64,000 nt of DNA, from the NCBI RefSeq assembly GCF_036013645.1, contig NZ_CP107869.1, positions 9,920,001 to 9,984,000 of the forward strand. Reading direction: 5' to 3'. The notes below the pieces were generated by a model that was not told where the DNA came from, searched no databases, and saw only the letters and a list, made by a program, of their open reading frames with translations. Origin of the DNA: Streptomyces sp. NBC_00490 (lineage in GTDB: Bacteria > Actinomycetota > Actinomycetes > Streptomycetales > Streptomycetaceae). Shown one piece after another: positions 19,000 to 26,911 of the stretch. The translations under genes were made by a program, and so were the position numbers. Numbering within the stretch: position 1 is the stretch's first letter; the number at the start of each line of letters is the position of its first letter.

Positions 19000-19160
19000 A
19001 CCGGTGCCAACCGCCTCGCGCCAGGTGCGGTGCAGCTTGCTGAGGGGGACAGCCTCGTCCTCGACAACTACCGGTGCCAGCACGGCCGGGACGCACACAG
19101 TGGCGAGCGCGCCGTCCGCATTCTGGCCCCGCGCACGGCCGACGGTCGATGCGTGGCACA
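19000..19160 (+). pseudogene. remnant of a Fe(II)/2-oxoglutarate dioxygenase (TauD-like C-terminus)
   Basis: In one plus-strand frame the translation includes LAEGDSLVLDNYRCQHGRDA followed by HSGERAVRILAPRTADGR. That matches the C-terminal His-Arg region of TauD/clavaminate-synthase-like dioxygenases, with the distal iron His in QHGR and the 2-oxoglutarate Arg soon after. No N-terminal HxD half is present in the preceding sequence, so only a fragment survives. Confidence 0.5.
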
Positions 19161-19283
19161 CGTCACGGAAACGTGCGGGAACCCACTCCGCACTGCCCCC
19201 GACTCCTGTAACTGGTACGGCTCGAAGGAGACCACGGGAACGCCCGCGCTCCGGGCCGTCCGACGCGCGTCAGGAGGCCGGTC

Positions 19284-19445
19284 ATGGAAGAACCCCACAA
19301 GCCCGCCCCAGATGCGGGCATGGCGCTGCGCAGATTCGTGCCGCCGCCCGCTCTCTGTGGCCTTTTGCTGTTGCTCGCCCTGGTCTTCACGGCGTCGAAC
19401 GCCATAGGCGGCGCCGCCGGACCGGTCGCACGGGTGTCCGCTTGA
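19284..19445 (+). CDS. small membrane peptide, 53 aa, coupled to the GlxA-type regulator
   Basis: The open frame starts at an ATG with CAGGAGG seven nt upstream. It encodes 53 residues: a short polar N-terminus (MEEPHKPAPDAG) and one strong hydrophobic helix (ALCGLLLLLALVFTA, about residues 22-36). A Gly/Ala tail follows. The TGA stop overlaps the TTG start of the regulator gene (sequence TTGA), the arrangement of translational coupling. The role is unknown. It may be a membrane sensor or leader peptide for the regulator. Confidence 0.7.
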   Translation: MEEPHKPAPDAGMALRRFVPPPALCGLLLLLALVFTASNAIGGAAGPVARVSA

Positions 19446-20467
19446 ATCAGGGCAAGAACGAGCACAGGCACCAGCGGCGCGTTCTCATCGTCGCCTACGA
19501 CGACGCGCAGATCCTCGACATCGCCTGCCCCGCCGGCGCCTTGGACATCGCGAACCGGTACGGTGCACAGCCGCCCTACGCCATCGAACTGGGCACCCTC
19601 GGCCGCCGGGCTGCCCGCAGCTCGGCGGGGATCCTGCTGGCGGCCGGGCAGAGCCTGGAGGCGGTCGTAGGACGGCTGGACACGCTCATGGTCGTCGGCG
19701 GCATCGGCTGCGAGGACGCGGCGGCCGACGAGCGGTTACTGGGCCAGGTACGTCGGCTGGCCGCACACAGCCGACGTGTGACCTCCGTCTGCACCGGCGC
19801 CTACCTACTGGCCGCCGCAGGACTGCTCAACCACAGACGGGTGACAACCCACTGGGGATGGGCAGACCGTCTCGCCGATCGTCACCCCACCGTGGCCGTG
19901 GACGCCGCACCCCTCTACATCCGCGACGGCAACATCTACACCTCGGCCGGGGTCACCAGCGCCCTCGACCTGACACTGGCCCTGATCGAGGACGACCACG
20001 GTCCGACACTCGCCCGGACCGTCGCCCGCGAACTCGTCACTCACCTGCACCGACCCGCCGACCAGGCCCAGATCTCCATGTTCCTGGCCGCACCACCGCC
20101 GGAAGACCGCCTGGTGAAAGACCTGATGGGCCATATCGTCGGCCACCTGGCCGAAGACCTCAGCCCCGCGACCCTGGCAGCCCGGGCGGGCATCAGCCCC
20201 CGGCACCTGACCCGCCTGTTCACCGCGCACCTCGGTACCACTCCCGCGCGGGCCGTACGCGCGGCACGAACCGAAGCGGCGGCGCACCTCGTTCGCTCCA
20301 GCGCACTGTCCATGGCAGCGATCGCCCGTCGCTGCGGGTTCGGGTCGGCGGAGACGCTGCGGCAGGCGTTGCTCGACCACTACGGGGTCACGGGGGACAG
20401 GCTTCGCAGGATGCCGGACATGCCACCCCCACGTGTCGCACCGAGCCAGAAGAATCCTGGCCCATGA
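19442..20467 (+). CDS. GlxA-family transcriptional regulator (DJ-1/PfpI + AraC)
   Basis: The 341-residue protein joins an N-terminal DJ-1/PfpI domain (about residues 14-190, with TSVCTGAYLLAAAG at the nucleophile-elbow position) to a C-terminal AraC-type double helix-turn-helix. The HTH region includes LAARAGISPRHLTRLF and MAAIARRCGFGSAETLRQ. Start TTG is chosen because it overlaps the stop of the 53-residue peptide and no ATG or GTG fits. Codon 99 (19736-19738) is TTA, so translation probably depends on the bldA tRNA. The stop overlaps the next gene's ATG. Confidence 0.9.
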   Translation: MNQGKNEHRHQRRVLIVAYDDAQILDIACPAGALDIANRYGAQPPYAIELGTLGRRAARSSAGILLAAGQSLEAVVGRLDTLMVVGGIGCEDAAADERLLGQVRRLAAHSRRVTSVCTGAYLLAAAGLLNHRRVTTHWGWADRLADRHPTVAVDAAPLYIRDGNIYTSAGVTSALDLTLALIEDDHGPTLARTVARELVTHLHRPADQAQISMFLAAPPPEDRLVKDLMGHIVGHLAEDLSPATLAARAGISPRHLTRLFTAHLGTTPARAVRAARTEAAAHLVRSSALSMAAIARRCGFGSAETLRQALLDHYGVTGDRLRRMPDMPPPRVAPSQKNPGP

Positions 20468-21234
20468 GCCATTCGACGACACGCAGAAACGTCCTGCGCG
20501 GGACCGTGGCCACCGCCGCGCTCGCGGCCACGGCTACCGCTGTCCAGACCGAAGTGGCGTACGCGGCCCCACCCCGCGGCGGCACGGGCCCGAACATCGG
20601 CATCCTGCTGTACGACGGCTACAGCCTGCTGGACCCCACCGGCCCAGCCGAGGTCCTGTCCCGGCTGCCGGACGCTACCGTGACCATGATCGCCGAGAAA
20701 CGCGGGACCGTCCGCACGGACACGGGAGACGTGGCCGTGGTCGCCGAGCACTCCATCGCCGAGGTCGACCGTCTCGACGTTCTCCTGGTGCCAGGCGCGG
20801 GCAACCGCGGCACCATCGGGGCGATGAACAACCAGGCGCTCCTGCGCTGGATCCGCGAGATGCACCGCCACACCCAGTGGACGACCTCCGTGTGCACGGG
20901 CAGCATCGTGCTCGCAGCGGCCGGACTGCTGGACGGCCGGGAGGCGACGACCTACTGGGCCTCTGCCAACTACCTCCAGTCCACGTTCGACGTCACCTAC
21001 CTGCCGCAGCGCTACGTACGCTCCGGAAAGATCATTACCGCAGCCGGGGTGTCGGCGGGAGTGGACATGGCTCTGTACCTCGCGTCCGTGATCACAGACG
21101 ACGACACAGCGAAGGCCATCCAACTCGCCGTCGAATACGACCCCCAACCCCCCTTCGACTCCGGCAACGCAGCAGAGGCCAGTCCCCAACTCAAGGAACG
21201 GGCGCTGCAGTTGCTCGCCGCGTCTCAGGTCTAG
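20464..21234 (+). CDS. Tat-exported DJ-1/PfpI-family protein (isonitrile hydratase-like)
   Basis: The 256-residue protein has a twin-arginine signal (RRNVLRG at residues 7-13, then an Ala-rich h-region ending YAAPPRGG). A single DJ-1/PfpI domain follows. Landmarks are ILLYDGYSLLDPTGPAEVL, LLVPGAGN and the nucleophile Cys in SVCTGS near residue 142. Relatives include isocyanide hydratase, but that activity is not proved by sequence. It overlaps the GlxA-type gene by ATGA. Its domain resembles the sensor half of that regulator (TSVCTG followed by LAAAGLL in both). Confidence 0.87.
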   Translation: MSHSTTRRNVLRGTVATAALAATATAVQTEVAYAAPPRGGTGPNIGILLYDGYSLLDPTGPAEVLSRLPDATVTMIAEKRGTVRTDTGDVAVVAEHSIAEVDRLDVLLVPGAGNRGTIGAMNNQALLRWIREMHRHTQWTTSVCTGSIVLAAAGLLDGREATTYWASANYLQSTFDVTYLPQRYVRSGKIITAAGVSAGVDMALYLASVITDDDTAKAIQLAVEYDPQPPFDSGNAAEASPQLKERALQLLAASQV

Positions 21235-21259
21235 GGGGAGGGGAGGGGAGGGGAGGGGA
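21234..21259 (+). repeat. G-tract microsatellite at the stop codon
   Basis: A G5A tract followed by four G4A units begins at the last base of the preceding gene's TAG stop. Five consecutive G-runs separated by single A bases could form a G-quadruplex in DNA or RNA. Repeat length is prone to slippage. Confidence 0.8.
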
Positions 21260-21491
21260 TCCTTGCTGGATGTGGGCCATTCGCGTGCGCGGTAGCGGCA
21301 GCGTCGCATGCCGTACCCGAGCCCAGGGTTCCAGACAGGCCGGCGGCGACCGGGGGACAGCGGAGCGATACTCCGACGTGCCTCTGCGCCCCGTCGCCTG
21401 GACGAGCAAGTCCGTTGTCTGGTCTGATACTTGAGCCTCTCGTGCGGCGTCCCGTGATCACGGAAGAACAGCGACGGAAGGAACCGCGCGT

Positions 21492-21872
21492 ATGTCGTCC
21501 GGGTTTGGCTTTCGCCCATGGGCTCTCGGCATCAGATTCGTGTTGGAACTGATGGCCCTGGTCTGCTTCGGGCTCTGGGCATGGGCCACTGTGCCTCCTC
21601 CCCTTCGGTATGTCTGCGTGGTTGCCGTTCCCCTGCTCGTGGCTGTGCTGTGGGGGGCCTTGGCAACCCCGGACGATGCGTCACGGTCGGGGAAGACGGT
21701 GATTGCGACACCTGGTCCGGCGCGGTTCCTGCTGGAGCTGGCGGTGTTCTTCGGTGGTGCGGCGGCGTTGTACGCGGCGGGATCCCACGTCCTCGCCGTC
21801 ACGCTCGCCGGCGTGCTGATCGTGTATCACCTGTTGTCGTGGGACCGGGTCCTGTGGCTGCTCAGGCATTGA
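21492..21872 (+). CDS. YrdB-family membrane protein (DUF2568)
   Basis: The 126-residue protein has four hydrophobic helices (about residues 12-32, 37-56, 76-94 and 98-116). The family-typical pattern starts with LGIRFVLELMAL and ALWGALATPDDA and later shows ARFLLELAVFFGGAAALY. The function of YrdB proteins is unknown. The ATG follows a purine-rich GGAAGGAACC stretch. It converges on the small hydrophobic protein gene, and the two share the hairpin at 21936-21977. Confidence 0.87.
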   Translation: MSSGFGFRPWALGIRFVLELMALVCFGLWAWATVPPPLRYVCVVAVPLLVAVLWGALATPDDASRSGKTVIATPGPARFLLELAVFFGGAAALYAAGSHVLAVTLAGVLIVYHLLSWDRVLWLLRH

Positions 21873-21935
21873 TTCCGCCCCGGCCGTCTCGGGCCGGCGG
21901 TGTCCGACGCACTCATCTTGTTTCGCCGTTCTTGA

Positions 21936-21977
21936 CATGCCTGTGGGCTCCGGATGTCTCCGGAGCCCACAGGCATG
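21936..21977. terminator. perfect 19-bp hairpin, bidirectional terminator
   Basis: The 19-nt arms (21936-21954 and 21959-21977) are exact reverse complements around a TGTC tetraloop. The element sits between two convergent genes, 64 nt and 16 nt from their stop codons. It lacks a U-run, as is usual for Streptomyces terminators. Confidence 0.85.
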
Positions 21978-21992
21978 CTGCTGATTGCGCGG

Positions 21993-22163
21993 TTACCAGC
22001 GATACCAGCGGCCCTTGCGGCCGCCCGTGTCCGCGGAGCGCATGACAAAGCCCAGCAACCAGACGGCCAGCACGATGACCGCGATCCACCACAGTGCCTT
22101 CAGCGCGAAGCCCGCACCGAAGAGAAGCAGAGCCAGGAGAAGAACGACAAGCAGGGGAACCAT
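21993..22163 (-). CDS. small hydrophobic protein, 56 aa
   Basis: An ATG at 22163 preceded by a strong GGAGG opens a 56-residue frame. It has two adjacent hydrophobic stretches (LLVVLLLALLLFGAGFAL and WWIAVIVLAVWLLGF) and a basic Trp-ending tail (GGRKGRWYRW). This matches the short 'hydrophobic protein' common in Streptomyces genomes, whose role is unknown. It ends TAA, just before the shared terminator. Confidence 0.85.
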   Translation of the reverse strand: MVPLLVVLLLALLLFGAGFALKALWWIAVIVLAVWLLGFVMRSADTGGRKGRWYRW

Positions 22164-22637
22164 AGTTATCAACCTCCGTCGCTCCTCGTGCCCGGCGAAC
22201 GCGAGAACACACGGTCGATTTCCCTGGTTTCTCCACTGCTCATGCGGGCACTGAACTCAGTTTCTCCACGGCGTCCGCCTCACCCAGGGATCGGGCTGAT
22301 CGCAGAGTGACTGTCGGCACGGAGGGAGATGACACGATCGACGAGCCCTCGGGTACTGGGTCTGCTGCGGCCCACTCGATCGGCGCAGCCTGGCCGCCGG
22401 AAGGTGGTGGCAGCGTGGACGTCCCGCCAAGGGCACTGTTGTCGAATTCAGCGGTGTTCGCCACGTGACCTTGTAGCGGCCGGGACGATGGCCGCAATGG
22501 CGTGGGGGCGTGAGCGTGAGCTGATCGAGGTACCGGATGGGGTCGCTCGAATCCAGCGTGATTGCGGGTAGACGGGGCACGCGGTCCAGCAGAAGCGCAG
22601 AAAAGCGAACGCGTTCCAGCGAACCCGGGAGTCTTTG
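22164..22637. other. intergenic region, nothing recognised
   Basis: The stretch between the divergent hydrophobic-peptide and DUF6411-like genes contains no frame with convincing composition and no RNA gene. It presumably carries promoters for both sides. Confidence 0.4.
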
Positions 22638-22880
22638 ATGGTCATCGCCGTTGTCATCGCCGCATGTGTCCTCCTGGCCGTGCTGGCCTTCCTCCTGCCG
22701 CGTCTTTCCCGGCATCCGCAGAACGGTGCCCAGCGTGGTCTCGGGGCTGGCTCGCGAGCCGGATCCAAGGCGCCCGGGGGCCTGGGGCGGCTGCTGAGCA
22801 AACCCTTCAGCTCCAGCTCCCGCGCGGTCGGTCGCAGCGGCTCCGCCGGCCGACGGGCGCGAGGCCGACTCCCGTTCTGA
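22638..22880 (+). CDS. DUF6411-like small membrane-anchored protein
   Basis: The 80-residue protein has one N-terminal helix (VIAVVIAACVLLAVLAFLL). A conserved-looking basic Ser/Gly tail follows (LSRHPQ, GSRAGSKAPGGLGRLLSKPF, SSSSRAVGRSGSAGRRARG). The pattern matches a small protein widely conserved in Streptomyces (DUF6411), of unknown function. ATG 22638 is used rather than the preceding TTG because GGGAG lies 6 nt upstream. It precedes the PPK2 gene by about 100 nt on the same strand. Confidence 0.78.
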   Translation: MVIAVVIAACVLLAVLAFLLPRLSRHPQNGAQRGLGAGSRAGSKAPGGLGRLLSKPFSSSSRAVGRSGSAGRRARGRLPF

Positions 22881-22986
22881 GAGGGGTGCCGTCCTTGGCG
22901 GCGGTACCGGGTCAGAGGCGGGGAGGGCCCCTGTCTCGTACGGGCATCGTCCGCGTCGGCGTATCAGAATGATCAGGAGATTGGTG

Positions 22987-23997
22987 ATGTCGGAGCACGA
23001 CGACGAGGCCCGGCCGGACGAGGACGACGGGGCCTCGGTCGAGGCGGACCTGCTCGACGGCCTCCGTGTGGACGAAAGCCGGCCGGAGAAACCGATCCTC
23101 CTGGACGCGGACGGAAGCGCGGTGGACACGTGGCTGGAGAACTACCCGTACGACCGGAAGGTGAAGCGGTCCGAGTACGAGAGGACCAAGCGCGTTCTGC
23201 AGGTCGAGCTGCTGAAGATGCAGCGCTGGGTGAAGGAGACCGGTCAGCGGGTGGTCGTGCTCTGTGAGGGCCGTGACGCGGCCGGTAAAGGCGGCACGAT
23301 CCAGCGGTTCACCGAGCGGCTCAACCCCCGAGGCGCCCGCGTCGTGGCGCTGGAGAAGCCGACCGAGCGGGAAGCGGGTCAGTGGTACTTCCAGCGCTAT
23401 GTGGCACACCTGCCGTCCCGCGGTGAGATCGTCTTCTTCGACCGCTCCTGGTACAACCGGGCCGGCGTCGAGCGGGTGATGGACTTTTGCACCGAGGCGG
23501 AGTACCGCACCTTCCTGGAGCAGGCTCCGTTGTTCGAGAACATGCTGACCAGGGACGGCATCCTGTTGGTGAAGTTCTGGTTCTCGGTGTCCCAGGCCGA
23601 GCAGCGGACCCGTTTCGCGATCCGCACGGTCGACCCCGTACGCCGCTGGAAGCTCTCCCCCACGGATCTCGCCTCGCTCGACCTGTGGGACGAGTACACC
23701 GCGGCCAAGGTCGACATGTTCCGGGCGACAGACACCGCAAACGCCCCGTGGACCGTGGTGAAGAACAATGACAAACGCCGCGGCAGGCTCGAAGCGATGC
23801 GCAGCCTCCTCGACCGTTGCGACTATCCCACCAAGGATCACGCAGCCGTGGGCAAGCCCGACCCACTGATCGTGGGCGCCGCCAACACGTTGCTGGAGGC
23901 CGGTGAGGAACCCACCGACCTCTCCCCGACCCCCCTGACCGGGTCCGGCAACGGCCCCGGCAACCACCCGGCCAGGGCGGACGACGAGCAGCGCTGA
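22987..23997 (+). CDS. ppk2: polyphosphate kinase 2 (PPK2 family)
   Basis: The 336-residue, single-domain PPK2 has the Walker A loop CEGRDAAGKGG near residue 93 and the lid-region PTEREAGQWYFQRY. The Walker B segment is FFDRSWYNRAGVERVM near residue 151. These enzymes transfer phosphate between inorganic polyphosphate and nucleotides, commonly making GTP or ATP from the diphosphates. The long charged N-terminal extension (about 45 residues) is typical of Actinobacterial class-I members. Start ATG 22987 is preferred because AGGAGA lies 6 nt before it; an ATG 18 nt upstream lacks one. Confidence 0.92.
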   Translation: MSEHDDEARPDEDDGASVEADLLDGLRVDESRPEKPILLDADGSAVDTWLENYPYDRKVKRSEYERTKRVLQVELLKMQRWVKETGQRVVVLCEGRDAAGKGGTIQRFTERLNPRGARVVALEKPTEREAGQWYFQRYVAHLPSRGEIVFFDRSWYNRAGVERVMDFCTEAEYRTFLEQAPLFENMLTRDGILLVKFWFSVSQAEQRTRFAIRTVDPVRRWKLSPTDLASLDLWDEYTAAKVDMFRATDTANAPWTVVKNNDKRRGRLEAMRSLLDRCDYPTKDHAAVGKPDPLIVGAANTLLEAGEEPTDLSPTPLTGSGNGPGNHPARADDEQR

Positions 23998-24000
23998 TCC

Positions 24001-24543
24001 ATGGCGTTGGGCTTCGCTAGTGGTGATGCCGTGCCGAGGTCGCCGTGTGGGTGCTGGTCCCCGAAGTGCTCCGCAGCCTGCGGGTCAGCGCCGGGACGTA
24101 CGCCATCGGCGCAGAGCGCCTGCTACAGGGGTGGGCGTGCTGTCGGCATGGCTTGGTGCAGCAAGGAGGCTTTTGAACCCGATGCCTGGGTCTGGCACCA
24201 GGTCGGTCCGGCCCCGGGCCCTCCCCAAAGGAGTGCACGTGCCGACTGTTGGATGGTCCGTGGGACAGGGTGCGGCGGTGAAGCGGTGGATATCACCGTG
24301 AGACGGCCCAGAGCCAGGAGGGCTGGCCCAGTTGGTCGCTCTGCCCTACCGGTTCGCCGGCAACTACCGCCTGTACGAGGTCCGCTGCGATGACGTGCAG
24401 GGAGGCCCGGCGAACATGTACCCCTGCTCAGCGGCGTGGCGGCGGACTTGGGCCGCGAGATGTCCCGCAACCTCAGCTCTGCCGACCGCCGATCGGAGAG
24501 TTACGGCGGTCTTCGCCCAGCCGTTCCGGCGCGAGCGCGCGCG
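24001..24543. other. intergenic region with coding-like fragment
   Basis: No intact gene is visible. Around 24335-24450 the plus strand encodes a well-composed segment (LPYRFAGNYRLYEVRCDDV) in one frame without a plausible start or domain, possibly a decayed gene piece. Confidence 0.3.
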
Positions 24544-25344
24544 TCACTCGTAGAGGTTCGAGGTGACGGTCAGGAAGACGAGGAGGTTCGGCACGGTCTC
24601 GACCTTGGCGAGCGCCCAGGCTTTGGGCTGTCCGTGCCGGCGTACGGCCACGAAGCCCCCGCCGACATCGATCGTCGCGACGGCCGACCAGGGCAGGGCC
24701 CCTTCGCGTTCGGTGGAGATACCGGCGGCGTCCACGCTGAACGGGCCATGGCTCACCTTGTGACCCTCATGGACCGCCTCCCACACCTTCTGGGCCTGGG
24801 CGCGGGTGATGGCCTCGGAGATCAGGGGCAGCCAGGTCCCGAAGTCGGCGAAACGGGACGAGATCTGCGCTCTGGTGCCGTTGGGCGCTACCAGGGTGGA
24901 GGTGTGCGTGGTGTTGAGAGGGGTCTTCGTGTGCTTGTAGATGATCACTTCCTGGACGGTTTCCTGGTAGTGGACCGCTTGGTCCCAGCGAACCGCGAAC
25001 AACTTCCCGGCGCCCTTGTCCACGATCAGCCCCCTCTCGAAGAGGTGCAGGCGTTGACTGCCGAGCTTCTTGCGGAAGTTGGGGCTGTTGATCAGGGCAC
25101 CTGTGCTCAGCGCGGAGAAGAACAGGGGGTACCACCCCACCCACCAGCTGAAGTGGACCCACAACAGGATGCCCCCGGTCGCCAGCGAGGCGATGCCGGC
25201 CAGGGAAGCGGCGAGGAACAGACGCCGGTACTTCTCCTGCACGTTGACCTCCTTCCTCGGCAGGAAGGTGTGATCGAGTCGGCCGAAGCCTCTACGGGAA
25301 GCCAGTTGGGCGACTTCAGGGGACGGGGAACCCGGCACGCTCAT
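24544..25344 (-). CDS. DUF6585-like membrane-associated protein
   Basis: The protein begins with a short cytoplasmic region. Two adjacent membrane helices follow (LFLAASLAGIASLATGGILLW and WWVGWYPLFFSALSTGALI), then a soluble domain. That domain has RLHLFERGLIVDKGAG, VRWDQAVHYQETVQEV and a late ALPWSAVATIDV segment, the pattern of DUF6585 proteins, whose role is unknown. Translation from the ATG at 25344 gives 266 residues; an ATG at 25383 would add 13. The gene lies 54 nt or more downstream of the broken peptidase gene on the same strand. Confidence 0.72.
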   Translation of the reverse strand: MSVPGSPSPEVAQLASRRGFGRLDHTFLPRKEVNVQEKYRRLFLAASLAGIASLATGGILLWVHFSWWVGWYPLFFSALSTGALINSPNFRKKLGSQRLHLFERGLIVDKGAGKLFAVRWDQAVHYQETVQEVIIYKHTKTPLNTTHTSTLVAPNGTRAQISSRFADFGTWLPLISEAITRAQAQKVWEAVHEGHKVSHGPFSVDAAGISTEREGALPWSAVATIDVGGGFVAVRRHGQPKAWALAKVETVPNLLVFLTVTSNLYE

Positions 25345-25396
25345 ACGGGGGCCTCGGTTTCGTTTCGGAGCGACATTCGTCAAGGCCGCTTCAGCT

Positions 25397-25435
25397 GGTC
25401 ACGTGGTCACGTGGTCACGTGTCACGTGGTCAATG
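25397..25435. repeat. GGTCACGT octamer repeats
   Basis: Three perfect tandem GGTCACGT units (25397-25420) are followed by a seven-base GTCACGT and a partial unit. They overlap the C-terminal codons and stop of the M20 peptidase reading frame. Slippage here would change that C-terminus. Confidence 0.8.
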
Positions 25436-26538
25436 AGTCGAGCGAGCAGATGAGCGCGGGGGACCATCTGGGAGATCTCGACGTACTCGGTGTCCGCGTG
25501 CGCGCCACCGCCCACGGCGCCCAGGCCGTCCAGCGTCGGACAGCCCGCCGCCGCGGTGAAGTTGCCGTCCGAGGCGCCGCCGACGGCGATCCCCCGCAGC
25601 GGTTCCTGGCCCAGGTCCGCGGCGATCCGGGAGGCGAGGGTGAACAGTTCGGCGGAGGACTCCGGTTGCATCGGCGGCCTTCTCCTGCCGCCCAGTACCT
25701 CGAGTCGGGCTCCGGGCAGCCGGGCGACGAGCCCCCGCATGAGCGTGTCTATCCGGTCCTGCGCCGCCAGGGTCGGCACGCGCACATCGACCGACACCTT
25801 CGCCAGCCCGGGCACTGTGTTGAGAGTGGTGCCGGCCGTCAACAGGGTGGGCGTGATGGTCGGCGCCCCCAGGGCGGGGCAGGGGGCTTCGGCGGCGCCC
25901 ATTGAGCCTGCGAGGTCGGCGACGGCCAGGACCTGGTGAGCGGCCTCGACAGCGGCGTTGACCCCCTTGTGCGGTTCCAAGCCCGCGTGTGCGGCACGGC
26001 CGTGCACGACGACCTCGTACCGCGAAGTGCCCTTGCGGGCGGTCTTGAGCGCGCCGCCCTCGTCCGCGGATGCCTCCAGTACGAAGGTGGCCGCGCACCC
26101 CCGCACGGATTCCTTGATCAGCTGTCAGCCGGCTTCCTCGTCCCCGTTGACCACCACGCACACCCCCTCCGGGGAGGGCAGGGAGGCCAGCGCGTGGAAC
26201 ATCTGCACCAGGCCCGCCTTCATGTCCAAGACGCCGGGGCCGCGGGCGATCCCGTGGGCCACCGACCAGGGGTGGTTCTGCAGCGAGCCCATGGACCACA
26301 CCGTGTCGTGGTGTCCCACCAGTAGGACCCGCGGAGTGCCGAAGCTCCACCGCAGATGGGTCACACCGTCGATCACGATCACCTCCGGCCCGGCCCCCAA
26401 CAGCCTGGCCCCCAGGGCGCCGACCACCTCGGCGCTGCGCGCGACAGCCGCGTGATCCGCCGAGAAGGACTCGCACAGTACGAGGTCCTCCAGATCGGCC
26501 AGCATCGCCGGCAACGCGAGCGCGGCCCCGCGGGTCAT
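25399..26538 (-). pseudogene. M20-family peptidase interrupted by one in-frame TGA
   Basis: Reading the frame through 26125-26127 gives 379 codons of a carboxypeptidase G2/ArgE-type M20 metallopeptidase. The first metal motif is LLVGHHDTVW near residue 71, then GVLDMKAG (bridging Asp) and NGDEEAG with the catalytic and metal-binding Glu pair. The TGA comes straight after NGDEEAG, where relatives normally have Ser. The frame then resumes perfectly with QLIKESVRG and runs to the dimerisation domain and a late GGGAHADTEYV metal motif. Everything else is intact, so the mutation looks recent or is a sequencing error. As read, it would not make an active enzyme. Confidence 0.82.
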
Positions 26539-26911
26539 CGGTCCCGCCCCATCTCAACTCCCTTTCGCGCCAACACACTTCTCCCTCGGATCTCGTGGGC
26601 CATTGGGGAGCGGCGGCGCTCGTCCCCCTCAAAGCACCGCCGCGTGAACGACGTTAGGGCGAGGCATGGCATTCCACCAGCGACTGGATTGCATAGGATC
26701 CATGCGTCTGAGGAATGCATTGACGCAAGACGGTGAGGGCCGCAGGAGATGGCCTCTGTCCTGTCTCTGTGATGTCCGGGCATTTGGTGGGTCGTTGTCC
26801 CGTCTCGCTGAGCTGGCCATCTGCTCTACGGCGGACCTGTGGTTATCCCCAGGAGGAAAACTGAAGGTGGCAGGCTGCCCGGGACCTGCCGCCCATCGGC
26901 AGCCTTGATCC
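26539..26911. other. intergenic promoter region
   Basis: This stretch lies between the divergent peptidase pseudogene and the erythromycin-esterase-family gene. No frame has protein-like composition and no strong hairpin was seen. Confidence 0.4.

Noticed and set aside
26125..26127. Selenocysteine insertion at the M20 TGA
   Set aside because: The position is a non-catalytic Ser in relatives and no SECIS-like hairpin is evident next to it.
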